A stretch of DNA of 64,000 bases from Peptoniphilus vaginalis (GTDB lineage: Bacteria; Bacillota; Clostridia; Tissierellales; Peptoniphilaceae). Positions 43,897 to 51,966 of the stretch are shown here, one piece after another. Within the stretch, counting starts at the first letter, position 1; every line of letters starts with the position of its first letter. The stretch lies in NCBI RefSeq assembly GCF_900176605.1, contig NZ_FXLP01000005.1:620001-684000 (forward strand), read 5' to 3'. The notes beneath the pieces were generated by a model. It saw only the letters and a list, made by a program, of their open reading frames with translations, had not been told where the DNA came from and made no database searches. A program made the translations under genes and the position numbers.

Positions 43897-44401
43897 TGGC
43901 ATCTTCCTTTAAGGCTTTTATCTCGTCCCTTATTTCTGCAGCCCTTTCATATTCCTCTAGGCTAATAGCAAGGTCCAACTTTTCCCTAAGGTCTTCAAGC
44001 TTCCTATTGTAGTAAATATAGGATTCTGAGTTCTTGGGAATTTTTCCCCTGTATTTTAAATTTATATTTAGGGCCTTTAGGTAAGACTTAATTTCATTTC
44101 CAAAGGAGTCATAACATTTTGGACAACCCAAGGCTCCTGTGTTTTTAAGTTCACTTAGGCTCCTGCCACAATACTCACATCTTATGTCATCTTCCTCCTC
44201 ATTGTAAGAGTTGGCAGTGAATTTAAAAATATTTTTTAGGGCATTTTCTAGTTGAGGAATTATATTTTGATAACCCTGAAATTCTTTTTTAAATTTTTCT
44301 TCAGCACAAACTTGGCAGAGATGAACTTCTTCCACTTCGTCATTATTTATCCTTGTGTAGGAAATTATTGATTCTCTTTCTTTGCAGTTGTCGCACAACA
44401 T
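43889..44401 (-). CDS. mcsA: McsA, zinc-binding activator/adaptor of McsB
   Basis: McsA binds and activates McsB and modulates CtsR. The 170-residue protein has two zinc-binding CxxC pairs near the N-terminus (CDNC and CQVC), a second zinc module (CEYCG and CPKCYDSF), and a C-terminal UVR motif LREKLDLAISLEEYERAAEIRDEI (key YERAAEIRDE). All eight cysteines are present, so the zinc sites look functional although the partner McsB has lost its catalytic residues. It overlaps mcsB and follows ctsR by 11 bases. Confidence 0.93.
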   Translation of the reverse strand: MLCDNCKERESIISYTRINNDEVEEVHLCQVCAEEKFKKEFQGYQNIIPQLENALKNIFKFTANSYNEEEDDIRCEYCGRSLSELKNTGALGCPKCYDSFGNEIKSYLKALNINLKYRGKIPKNSESYIYYNRKLEDLREKLDLAISLEEYERAAEIRDEIKALKEDANV

Positions 44402-44412
44402 CTTCTTCCCTC

Positions 44413-44865
44413 CTAGCTGAAAATGACAAGGAGCATATTCTTTAACAAATCTGCCCTCAGTTCATTTCTATTTTCGCATTGACTTAGAGACCTATCAGAT
44501 AGGCTCACCTTCATAAGTTCCATTTCCCTTCTAGTGACCTTCTTAAGTCTAACAAGCTCTTCCAAAAGATCATCTGAGTTATTTTTTGTAATGGAGTCCC
44601 CTACGAAGTCCAAAAATCTCTCCAGCCTTTCATCATCATCTTCTATTTTAACTTTTACAATCCTAATGTAGCCGCCGCCACCTCGTCTTGACTCAACGTA
44701 GTAGCCCTTAAAGGGCGTAAACCTCGTTGTCAAAACGTAATTTATTTGTGAAGGGGCGCAGTTAAATTGGTCTGAAATTTTTGATCTTTGTATTTCAACA
44801 ACTCCACCAGATTCAAATATTAATTCAGTTAAAAAATCTTCTATGGAATTGGATAATTTTGACAT
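44413..44865 (-). CDS. ctsR: Transcriptional repressor CtsR
   Basis: CtsR represses clp and other heat-shock genes. The 150-residue protein has the winged-helix N-domain (SIEDFLTELIFESGGVVEIQ, FNCAPSQINYVLTTRFT) with the glycine-rich wing ESRRGGGGYIRI intact; this wing acts as the thermosensor. The C-terminal domain is about 60 residues. First gene of the ctsR-mcsA-mcsB-clpC-radA operon, preceded by CtsR boxes, so it is autoregulated. Confidence 0.95.
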   Translation of the reverse strand: MSKLSNSIEDFLTELIFESGGVVEIQRSKISDQFNCAPSQINYVLTTRFTPFKGYYVESRRGGGGYIRIVKVKIEDDDERLERFLDFVGDSITKNNSDDLLEELVRLKKVTRREMELMKVSLSDRSLSQCENRNELRADLLKNMLLVIFS

Positions 44866-44876
44866 AAAACCATTCC

Positions 44877-44893
44877 TTTGACTATCTTTGTCT
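44877..44893 (-). promoter_or_regulatory. CtsR operator (near-perfect box)
   Basis: Minus strand AGACAAA-GAT-AGTCAAA: the CtsR direct heptad repeat (RGTCAAA-NAN-RGTCAAA) with one mismatch. It lies just downstream of the -10 and 12 bases before the ctsR start codon. Confidence 0.85.
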
Positions 44894-44898
44894 TTTAA

Positions 44899-44904
44899 AT
44901 TATA
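44899..44904 (-). promoter_or_regulatory. -10 of the ctsR operon promoter
   Basis: A perfect TATAAT lies between the two CtsR boxes. The -35 (around 44922-44927, TAGTAA) is poor and overlaps the upstream CtsR box. Confidence 0.6.
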
Positions 44905-44909
44905 AAAAA

Positions 44910-44926
44910 ACTGACTATCTTTTACT
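44910..44926 (-). promoter_or_regulatory. Second, weaker CtsR box
   Basis: Minus strand AGTAAAA-GAT-AGTCAGT, matching the heptad consensus at 6 of 7 and 5 of 7 bases, in the same orientation as the first box and with the same GAT spacer. Confidence 0.55.
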
Positions 44927-44930
44927 ATAT

Positions 44931-44949
44931 CTAGTTTAATATAAACTAG
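44931..44949. repeat. 19-bp palindrome upstream of the ctsR promoter
   Basis: CTAGTTTA-ATA-TAAACTAG, perfect arms, just upstream of the -35 region of the ctsR promoter. It is not a CIRCE element. The remaining bases to 45083 hold no recognisable signal. Confidence 0.6.
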
Positions 44950-45083
44950 GGCTTTTGTAAAGTATTTGGTTTCGTGTCCTTTTAACCCTATATGCTTTTT
45001 GTTGTTTTTAAATAATTATTACTTTAATTATTTTATTAAAAAGTTAAGAAATGGATTCATAAAAATAGTAAATTTTTTAAATG

Positions 45084-45122
45084 AAAATATCTGTTGGGTT
45101 TTAACTCACCAACAGATATTTT
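45084..45122 (-). terminator. Terminator of the orphan secreted-protein gene
   Basis: A 14-pair perfect stem (AAAATATCTGTTGG with CCAACAGATATTTT) followed on the minus strand by T-rich sequence. Confidence 0.8.
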
Positions 45123-45141
45123 CAAGCCATTTAATTCTTTT

Positions 45142-45624
45142 TTACTTATTTGCGACTTTTTCTCGTTCTAGTTCTAAAATAGTAAATGATCCTTTTGGAA
45201 TACCACTATTAGAAGAGAAATCTAAATCTTTTTTTGAATTTTTTGAATCAGTAATAAGTACATAACTACTATGTTTTTTAGAACTAGAAATTCTCAAACT
45301 CATATCAGAAACTCTTACTGCTATACGTGCATTCTCATTATCTTTATTAGCAAATATTAATAAATAATCCGCATCTTTATTTGTTGTAAATTTAAAACCC
45401 TGTTCTTCCATAATCTTGTTGCTTACTATAACATCTTTTAACTTATATTTGTACAAACTATCATAACTTAAATTATTAATAATTTTTTCATAGTTTGGTT
45501 TTTCATCACAAACATCAATATGAAAATCATAGTTTTCTTTTTTTGAATTTAAAAAAGAAAATCCACACATAATTGACACAAGAGCCAAAGATATCAAAAT
45601 TAATACAATTTTTTTAGTTTTCAT
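45142..45624 (-). CDS. Orphan secreted or membrane-anchored protein, unknown function
   Basis: I do not recognise this 160-residue protein. It starts with MKTKK and one hydrophobic segment (IVLILISLALVSIMCGFSFL), a signal peptide or anchor; the Cys at residue 20 is preceded by Met, a poor lipobox. The rest is polar, rich in Lys, Asp, Asn and Ser, with a predicted beta-rich YLLIFANKD...ARIAVRV part. It has its own strong promoter and its own terminator, so it is a single-gene unit between the CtsR regulon and fusA2. The gene is more AT-rich and more asparagine-rich than its neighbours, which suggests an accessory gene. Confidence 0.7.
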   Translation of the reverse strand: MKTKKIVLILISLALVSIMCGFSFLNSKKENYDFHIDVCDEKPNYEKIINNLSYDSLYKYKLKDVIVSNKIMEEQGFKFTTNKDADYLLIFANKDNENARIAVRVSDMSLRISSSKKHSSYVLITDSKNSKKDLDFSSNSGIPKGSFTILELEREKVANK

Positions 45625-45664
45625 TTTTATCCCCTTTCTATAAGATATAATGTTACCTAACTAA

Positions 45665-45693
45665 ATTATAAAACTATCAATGTTGCTTTTCAA
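45665..45693 (-). promoter_or_regulatory. Promoter of the orphan secreted-protein gene
   Basis: TTGAAA and TATAAT with a 17-base spacer, about 40 bases before the start codon; AAAGGGGAT is the ribosome binding site. Confidence 0.75.
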
Positions 45694-45714
45694 TATCTTT
45701 AATTGTTTTATAAT

Positions 45715-45745
45715 AAAAAAGGTTGAGCACTTAAGCCCAACCTTT
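45715..45745 (-). terminator. Terminator of fusA2
   Basis: AAAGGTTG and CAACCTTT with inner GC pairs, followed by six T residues, twelve bases after the fusA2 stop codon. Confidence 0.88.
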
Positions 45746-45756
45746 AAAAATTTATA

Positions 45757-47817
45757 TTATTTTTCTGCTTGTCTTTCTTCAATAATTTTATCTGCAATAT
45801 TTTGTGGAACTTCTTCGTATCTTATAAATTCCATATTGAAAGTTCCCCTACCTTGAGTAAGTGATCTAAGATCAATTAGGTAAGTGAATAATTCAGCTTG
45901 AGGAGCTTCAGCAATAAGAACTTGAGTGCCGTCATTTTGTTGGTCCATACCAAGAATTCTTCCACGTCTTTTATTCATATCTCCCATTACATCCCCAAGA
46001 TATGCTTCTGGGATTGTAACTTCAACCTTCATAATTGGTTCAAGAAGAACTGGGCTTGCTTCTTGCATACCCTTCTTGAAGGCAAGATTTGCAGCAAGCT
46101 TGAAAGACATTTCGTTGGAGTCTACATCGTGGTAAGATCCATCATATAGAACAGCCTTGAAGTTTGTAACAGGATAGCCTGCAAGAACTCCCTTTTCCTT
46201 AGATTCAATGATACCCTTTTCAACTGCTGGGAAGTAGTTCTTAGGCACTGCACCACCAAATACTTCTTCGCCAAATTCAAATTCAGCTTCACAAGGTTCA
46301 AATCTAATCCAAACATCACCGTATTGACCTGCTCCACCAGATTGTTTCTTGTGCTTACCTTGAACACTTGCAGTCTTTCTAATTGTTTCTCTGTAAGGAA
46401 TTATAAATGGAACAATTTCAACTTCAACTCCATAAGTGTTCTTTAATTTTTCAAGGATAACGTCAAGTTGAACCTTACCTTGACCACCAATAGTCATTTG
46501 CTTAGTTTCTGTGTTTCTTTCTATAGTAAATGTTGGGTCTTCGTCCCTAATCTTCTTTAGAGATTGAGTAAGTTTTTCTTCATCGCCCTTAGTCTTAGGT
46601 TCAATTGCATAATATAAAACTGGAGTTGGGTGTTTTAACTTCTTGTATTCAACTAGGTGGTCTTTATCGCAAAGCGTATCTCCAGTTAAGGTTCCAGCAA
46701 GTTTTGTTGTTGCGCCAATATCTCCTGCATAAATTTCGTCAACTTCTATTTGTTCCTTACCTCTCATTACGAAAAGACCGCCAAGTTTTTCACTTTCACC
46801 ATTATTAACATTATATAAAGGTGTATTTTTAGTTAAAATACCAGAAATTACCTTAAAGATAGAAATTTTTCCTAAGAATGGGTCGGATACAGTTTTAAAT
46901 ACAACTGCTGCAAAAGGATCCTTTGCTGAAACCTTTCTTTCTTCCCCTTCCTTGTATCTAAATCCAAGGTGGGCACGATCATCGTCTGGTGCTGGCATGT
47001 AATTAACTATAGTGTTAAGTAAAATATCAATACCTATTCCCTTTTCACCAGATCCAACAAGTAGTGGAACTGCATCACCTTCAAGTAGGGCTGTTGTAAC
47101 TCCTCTTAAAAGGTCTTCTCTTGTGAATTTTTCTCCAGAGAAATATTTTTCCATAAGAACTTCATCAGAACCTGCAACAACTTCTGCAATTTCTTCGTAC
47201 ATTCTTTCAGTTGCCTTAACTTGGTCGTGGTTAAGTTCAGTTTCTTGTGGTGCAGAGTTCACATACTTGTAACCCTTTTGGAAGATTACATCAGTTACAC
47301 CAATAAAGTTTTCTCCTTCGCCAATAGGTACAGAGAAAGGAATAACTTTTTTACCAAAGGCGGCTTCAAGCTCGTCCATTAGCTTTCTAAAGTTTACATT
47401 TTCTCCGTCAATTTTATTTATAAATATAATTCTTGGAAGTCCAATTTTTTCTGTGTATTTCCAAGTTCTTTCTGTTCCAACTTCGATTCCCTTAGTTGCA
47501 TCTATAACCATAATTGCAGCTTCACTAGCTCTTAGGGCACTGTGAGCTTCTCCAACAAAATCAAGAAATCCAGGAGTATCTATTATGTTTACTTTATAAT
47601 TTCTCCATTCAACAGGAATAATTGATGTAGCTATTGATGTTCCTCTTTCTCTTTCTTCCTTTGAGAAGTCAGAGATTGTATTCTTGCTAGAAACATTTCC
47701 AAGCTTTTTTGTAGCTCCACTTTGGAATAACATAGCCTCTGTTAGGTTAGTCTTTCCGGAGCCAGAATGTCCCACAAGAGCAAGATTTCTTACCTTATCT
47801 GTTGTATAAACTTTCAT
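45757..47817 (-). CDS. EF-G-like GTPase (FusA2 group)
   Basis: A 686-residue translational GTPase of the elongation factor G-like (EF-G2) group. P-loop GHSGSGKTNLTEAML, the switch II DTPGFLDF and NKID (G4) are intact; the switch I reads KEERERGTSIATS rather than the ERGITI of canonical EF-G. Domain IV has KKQSGGAGQYGDVWI, and the C-terminal domain ends with GDVMGDMNKRRGRILGM. Clostridia carry this gene in addition to fusA; its exact task is not settled, and ribosome recycling or stress translation is possible. It is not a TetM-type protection protein. Single-gene unit with promoter at 47868-47876. Confidence 0.9.
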   Translation of the reverse strand: MKVYTTDKVRNLALVGHSGSGKTNLTEAMLFQSGATKKLGNVSSKNTISDFSKEERERGTSIATSIIPVEWRNYKVNIIDTPGFLDFVGEAHSALRASEAAIMVIDATKGIEVGTERTWKYTEKIGLPRIIFINKIDGENVNFRKLMDELEAAFGKKVIPFSVPIGEGENFIGVTDVIFQKGYKYVNSAPQETELNHDQVKATERMYEEIAEVVAGSDEVLMEKYFSGEKFTREDLLRGVTTALLEGDAVPLLVGSGEKGIGIDILLNTIVNYMPAPDDDRAHLGFRYKEGEERKVSAKDPFAAVVFKTVSDPFLGKISIFKVISGILTKNTPLYNVNNGESEKLGGLFVMRGKEQIEVDEIYAGDIGATTKLAGTLTGDTLCDKDHLVEYKKLKHPTPVLYYAIEPKTKGDEEKLTQSLKKIRDEDPTFTIERNTETKQMTIGGQGKVQLDVILEKLKNTYGVEVEIVPFIIPYRETIRKTASVQGKHKKQSGGAGQYGDVWIRFEPCEAEFEFGEEVFGGAVPKNYFPAVEKGIIESKEKGVLAGYPVTNFKAVLYDGSYHDVDSNEMSFKLAANLAFKKGMQEASPVLLEPIMKVEVTIPEAYLGDVMGDMNKRRGRILGMDQQNDGTQVLIAEAPQAELFTYLIDLRSLTQGRGTFNMEFIRYEEVPQNIADKIIEERQAEK

Positions 47818-47850
47818 TGTTTTCCTCCTAAATATATTAATTTTTTTGAA

Positions 47851-47876
47851 ATCGTTTCGATGAATAAATTATAACA
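47851..47876 (-). promoter_or_regulatory. fusA2 promoter and start-site palindrome
   Basis: Extended -10 TGTTATAAT (47876-47868, minus). The 11-base palindrome ATCGTTTCGAT (47851-47861) covers the expected transcription start. Together with flanking bases TGAAATCGTTTCGA it resembles a LacI/CcpA-type operator (cre) with two mismatches at the end. Confidence 0.45.
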
Positions 47877-47968
47877 TAATTTTTAGTATTTGAAAACTGT
47901 GTAAAATTTATCTGTTTAGGGTATTACAAGCTTATAAATATAATATTATTAATAAATGAGTGGTGTAA

Positions 47969-48616
47969 ATGGATTTTAAATTTTTGAAAAAAGATAACCT
48001 TCCCTACATAATAATAGTAGCCTTGCTCTTAGTCATCGGCTATCAGTATTACGATTCTCATAATGAAGATGATGATGCCAAAGAATTTTTAAAAATTAAT
48101 ACCTCTGGCGTAACCGATAAGAATAAAGCTCTCGAGTCAGGGTCAAGTGATCTTGCAATAGAAAGGGCTTCTGACGAAAAGGAAGAGATTATGGTTCACA
48201 TCTCAGGAGCTGTCAATAAGCCTGGCATACTTAGGCTTGACTCAAATAAGCGTGTCGTTGATGCTCTTGACCTTGCTGGTGGTGCAAGAGATGATGCAGA
48301 CCTCGACAAGATTAACCTTGCAGCAAAGCTTCACGACGAAGAAAAAATTTACATTCCAAAGATTGGCGAAGTCCAAAGTAATATTTCTAGTCTTGCCTCC
48401 AGTCCATCATCAAGTGCTTCATCTTCAAAGATAAATATTAACTCAGCAGACTTAAACGAGCTAACAAAAATTCCTGGCGTTGGAGAAAAAACTGCTCAAA
48501 AGATACTAGACTACAGGGCAAATAATTCTTTCTCTTCTATTGAGGACATAAAAAATGTTCCTGGCATTGGGGACAAAAAGTTTGAATCAATGAAGGACTA
48601 CATCTCCACCTATTAA
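47969..48616 (+). CDS. comEA: ComEA-family competence DNA-binding protein
   Basis: ComEA binds incoming double-stranded DNA at the cell surface during transformation. The 215-residue protein has one N-terminal membrane segment (YIIIVALLLVIGYQYY), an SLBB domain (IMVHISGAVNKPGILRL to KIYIPKIGE), a serine-rich linker, and a C-terminal pair of helix-hairpin-helix motifs (INSADLNELTKIPGVGEKTA and IKNVPGIGDKKFESMKDYI). Ribosome binding site is weak (GTGGTG). It stands alone on the plus strand; comEB/comEC are not next to it. The SLBB domain may link the DNA-binding part to the wall. Confidence 0.92.
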   Translation: MDFKFLKKDNLPYIIIVALLLVIGYQYYDSHNEDDDAKEFLKINTSGVTDKNKALESGSSDLAIERASDEKEEIMVHISGAVNKPGILRLDSNKRVVDALDLAGGARDDADLDKINLAAKLHDEEKIYIPKIGEVQSNISSLASSPSSSASSSKININSADLNELTKIPGVGEKTAQKILDYRANNSFSSIEDIKNVPGIGDKKFESMKDYISTY

Positions 48617-48709
48617 TTTTTAATTAATCATTGCTTATGTACTTTTAAGCTGCAAGCTCTTGGCAGATATAAATTTTAAATTTTATATTTTTCATATCCT
48701 TTCTAATAA

Positions 48710-48759
48710 AAAAGCTCAAGAAAAAAGAAGCACCTAAGTGCCTCTTATCTTGAGCTTTT
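48710..48759. terminator. Bidirectional terminator between comEA and the small membrane protein gene
   Basis: Long stem AAAAGCTCAAGA/TCTTGAGCTTTT with an inner GCAC-CTAA-GTGC hairpin; T-runs on both strands. Confidence 0.85.
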
Positions 48760-48763
48760 ATCT

Positions 48764-49099
48764 TTATCTCTTTCTTGGGTTTCTCTTGTAGCGATTTTTA
48801 TCTGAAGTGGCTATGCCTATAATTAGAGCAAAGATTAGGGACACTAATCCAGATGAAACTCCAACTACAAAGATAATTAAATTGTCTAAGCTGCTTGGAT
48901 CAAAAAGTTTATTGATCACGATGAAAAGAGATATTGTTCCAATAAATACCAAGGCAAGTCCTGGTAAGTATTTTATAAATTTTAAATCTCTCGCAGCAAA
49001 ATTTACTATAAAGGTGAGGACAACTCCAATTAATATTGCACCTAGAGTTAGGAGCAAGTAAAGAGAATTTTCCCCAACTAATTCCATGATTTTATTCAT
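48764..49099 (-). CDS. Small integral membrane protein (three helices), unknown function
   Basis: An 111-residue protein with three hydrophobic segments (about 13-35, 42-60 and 68-95) and a basic C-terminus (KNRYKRNPRKR), which should be cytoplasmic. I do not recognise a family. An ATG at 49111 is in frame, but the ATG at 49099 lies four bases after GAGGTG. It is the last gene of the response regulator-histidine kinase-lipoprotein operon and overlaps none of them; the gap to the lipoprotein stop is small, so a shared function in the envelope stress circuit is a reasonable guess. Confidence 0.75.
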   Translation of the reverse strand: MNKIMELVGENSLYLLLTLGAILIGVVLTFIVNFAARDLKFIKYLPGLALVFIGTISLFIVINKLFDPSSLDNLIIFVVGVSSGLVSLIFALIIGIATSDKNRYKRNPRKR

Positions 49100-49107
49100 T
49101 TTACACC

Positions 49108-50544
49108 TCATTTATTAGATGAAAGTTCATCTTGCCAAATATTTGCGTAGCGGCCTGTAGCCCACTCAGTCATAATAGTGGAAGCTTCTTCTCCAATTTC
49201 CCTTTCAAAGATAGGGTTAGGAAGAATTTTCCCTTCACTTATATTATATATTTTTAAATAATTATTTTCCAATGTTATTAAAAAATTATTGTCAGGAGAT
49301 ACAAATCCATCCTTGATTGATGACTTGAAATTTTTAATCTGTGCCATTGGAATATTAATTTTGTTATACTTGTTAACCTCGTAAGGAAGAACTAGGTTTA
49401 AATCAAAATCAGAAAAATTTCCATTTTCTGAATTAACTCTTCCCTTTAATTTCCAAAAACCATTGTCCCTATAGATTCCTATGTTGTATGGATCTTTATT
49501 TAGGGCTTCAATGTTTTTGCCTTCACTCTCTAGGGCATCCTCAGAAATAAAGTCCTTAAAACTTAGGGCCTTTTTATCTTCTAAGTTATCGAGATTATAA
49601 ATCCTAAGACATTTCTCATTAGCATTTCTATCTAAACTCTCAACATTAATATAATTGTTGGTAATAAAGTTGATGGTCTTTAGTGAATTATCATCCCTTA
49701 ACTCTTCAGTTTCAATTTTTGGAATCTCTGGATCCTTATTGAGAAGGTTTGAAGTCTTATATTCCTTTGCGATTAACCTATCTGTAGTTTCCTCAGCCTT
49801 TGACTCTCTTTGAACACTTACTTCAAAGAACCTGTCATCTCTTGGCAAGATTATGTTGTTCATCTCGTAGACATTTTCCAATTTCAAATCAGAAAATTTT
49901 AGATAAAGGGTCTTGTAGTTCCATGATGGAATATCTGAGTCCACCTTTGTCTTAAATCCAATTAAAAATCCCTTGTCGCCATTTAGATCAAATAAGTTGC
50001 TTTTTGCCAAGACCTCATCCTTCCTTGCTAAGATAGTAGAGTTTAAGTCCTCATTGTCAATCTTGTCGTCTACAAGCTTTATCTCAAGTGTAATGCCGTT
50101 GTCAAACAAGAGAGCTGTGTTCTCACTTGTCTTTATGACTTCATAATATAAGGAAGAGTTGGAATTTGAATCAAATACATAAGTTGTAAATACATCAGAG
50201 TCTTCCACTCCTAAGTTCTTATAATCAAGGTTGAACTTTTCATACAAGTAGTCAGAAAGTTTAACGTACTTGGTCTTGTAGGAAGCATCCTTGATGTAGT
50301 CATTAGCTAGAAGGACTGAATTGTTACTAAAGTAAAGGTCCTCTCCTATTATATCCTTGAACCTAAAGTTGTCTTGGTTGCCCTTCTTGTTGGAAATAAA
50401 TTTAGTTATGGTCCACTTGCCATAGATAGGAGCTTGACCCATCTCTGGTCTCTTAACATTTGTCCCCTGATTAGCCAAGAAGGAACAACCACTTAGTAGG
50501 ACAAGGAAAAATAGTGAAAGGTAAAAAATTATTTTTTTAATCAT
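49108..50544 (-). CDS. Lipoprotein linked to the two-component system, unknown function
   Basis: A 478-residue exported lipoprotein: positively charged start, hydrophobic stretch and lipobox LLSGC. The mature part shows no family I can name; it contains a possible beta-propeller-like C-terminal region (DNNFLITLENNYLKIYNISEGK). The start ATG at 50544 lies six bases after AGGTGA and overlaps the kinase gene by eight bases; a GTG at 50553 would add three residues. Its place directly behind the kinase, where WalK-type systems have YycH/YycI, suggests that it modulates or is sensed by the kinase. Confidence 0.75.
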   Translation of the reverse strand: MIKKIIFYLSLFFLVLLSGCSFLANQGTNVKRPEMGQAPIYGKWTITKFISNKKGNQDNFRFKDIIGEDLYFSNNSVLLANDYIKDASYKTKYVKLSDYLYEKFNLDYKNLGVEDSDVFTTYVFDSNSNSSLYYEVIKTSENTALLFDNGITLEIKLVDDKIDNEDLNSTILARKDEVLAKSNLFDLNGDKGFLIGFKTKVDSDIPSWNYKTLYLKFSDLKLENVYEMNNIILPRDDRFFEVSVQRESKAEETTDRLIAKEYKTSNLLNKDPEIPKIETEELRDDNSLKTINFITNNYINVESLDRNANEKCLRIYNLDNLEDKKALSFKDFISEDALESEGKNIEALNKDPYNIGIYRDNGFWKLKGRVNSENGNFSDFDLNLVLPYEVNKYNKINIPMAQIKNFKSSIKDGFVSPDNNFLITLENNYLKIYNISEGKILPNPIFEREIGEEASTIMTEWATGRYANIWQDELSSNK

Positions 50545-51958
50545 TGTTTTCACCTACTTCTTTATCAATATCGAGAGGCAAACTAACCTTGACTGTAGTT
50601 CCAATATTTTCTTCCGAGAAAATTTCAAGGTTTCCTTGATGAAGCTTAGTTATTTCATCACTTATGGATAGACCAATCCCACTGTGGCTCTTGGAGTGCT
50701 TGCCTTTATAGAACTTTTCCTTTACGTGGGCAAGTTCTTCCTTAGTCATCCCCATACCATTATCCGAAATCATTATTTGAACTTTATCATCTTCCTTGAG
50801 CATTTGGAACTTAACCCAGCCCTTGTCTGATGTAAACTTAATGGCATTGTCCAAAAGATTTATTAGCAGCTGCTTAATCCTATTTTCATCTGCGTTAATA
50901 AGGATTGACTCCTTTGGAAGGTCAGTTATTAGTTCAATGTTGTTGGACTTGGCACGAGGCCTCATTTGCTTAGATACATCAAGGCAAGTTTGAGAAATAT
51001 CAATTATTTCCTTATTGAGAGTTATCCTTCCAGATATATATCTTGAGAAGTCTAAAAGTTCTTCTACCATCTTTGCAAGTCTGTCGGCTTCATTTTCTAT
51101 TATGTTTAAGCCATCTTCCACTAGGTCCTTTTCATCTTCCTTTGCGTCTTTTAGGACAACTGCCCAACCCTTTATGGATGTAAGAGGAGTCCTAAGCTCG
51201 TGAGAAATAGAAGAGATAAAATCATTTTTGATCCTATCCTTATTTATAATTTCATCACTCATGGCATTAAGGGTTTTTGCAAGCTCACCAATTTCATCAT
51301 CTTCAAAGACCTTGGCCTTCTCTTCATAATTGCCCTTTAACATAGTCTTGGCAACTTCTGTAAGTTCAAGTATTGGCCTTACAATAGACTTAGAAATCAA
51401 GAGTGAAACCATAGTTGTCACTAGGGCAACAAATAATGTAAAGATAAGTAAACTTATAATAGTTTTAAAAATTGCAGCCTTGACTTCTTCCATAGAAGAT
51501 ATAAACCTTAGGTAGCCAATTGTCTCTCCCTCATTGTTTTTTATGGGGCCTGCAACTGACATTATTGATTCACCAGTTTGTGACTCTTCACCCCTCCAAG
51601 TTTTTATCTCTCCCCTTTCAGCTGCCAAGACATCTGAAGTTTCTATGGGCTTTGATGCCAACCTACCAATGGAATCTGATAATAGGGTCTTGTCCTTGTC
51701 AAGAATTTGAACCTCTGCATTGGTGTTAGACAAGAAGATGTCACTGTCTTCGTAAATCAAATCTTCAATGGACTTGTCGGAATAGTCCCTCCTATATATT
51801 TCAAGTGAGACCTCCATCCTCTGAATTAATTCCTTGGAGATGTTGTTATAAAAGTAGGAACTAAAAGCAAAAAGCAAGAATATATCTATAATTGAAATTG
51901 TAATTAAAATTATTATTAAAAAACTTTTTACAAGTCTTTTCCCAATTTTATTTTTCAA
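50537..51958 (-). CDS. Sensor histidine kinase (HAMP-HisKA-HATPase)
   Basis: A 473-residue membrane kinase with two membrane segments (about 10-32 and 165-190) bordering an extracytoplasmic sensor domain of about 130 residues, a HAMP linker (RPILELTEVAKTMLKGNYEEKA), the phosphoacceptor H-box FISSISHELRTPLTSIKGW, N-box NLLDNAIKFT, G1 box DNGMGM and SGIGLSI. The cognate regulator gene is directly upstream (eight bases). The signal is unknown; the extracytoplasmic domain has a mixed alpha/beta look like dCache/PDC sensors. Confidence 0.92.
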   Translation of the reverse strand: MKNKIGKRLVKSFLIIILITISIIDIFLLFAFSSYFYNNISKELIQRMEVSLEIYRRDYSDKSIEDLIYEDSDIFLSNTNAEVQILDKDKTLLSDSIGRLASKPIETSDVLAAERGEIKTWRGEESQTGESIMSVAGPIKNNEGETIGYLRFISSMEEVKAAIFKTIISLLIFTLFVALVTTMVSLLISKSIVRPILELTEVAKTMLKGNYEEKAKVFEDDEIGELAKTLNAMSDEIINKDRIKNDFISSISHELRTPLTSIKGWAVVLKDAKEDEKDLVEDGLNIIENEADRLAKMVEELLDFSRYISGRITLNKEIIDISQTCLDVSKQMRPRAKSNNIELITDLPKESILINADENRIKQLLINLLDNAIKFTSDKGWVKFQMLKEDDKVQIMISDNGMGMTKEELAHVKEKFYKGKHSKSHSGIGLSISDEITKLHQGNLEIFSEENIGTTVKVSLPLDIDKEVGENND

Positions 51959-51966
51959 TTATAAAC

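Noticed and set aside
45757-47817. Tetracycline ribosomal protection protein (TetM type)
   Set aside because: Switch regions, length of 686 and domain IV fit the EF-G2 group; no typical TetM loop sequence or mobile context is seen.
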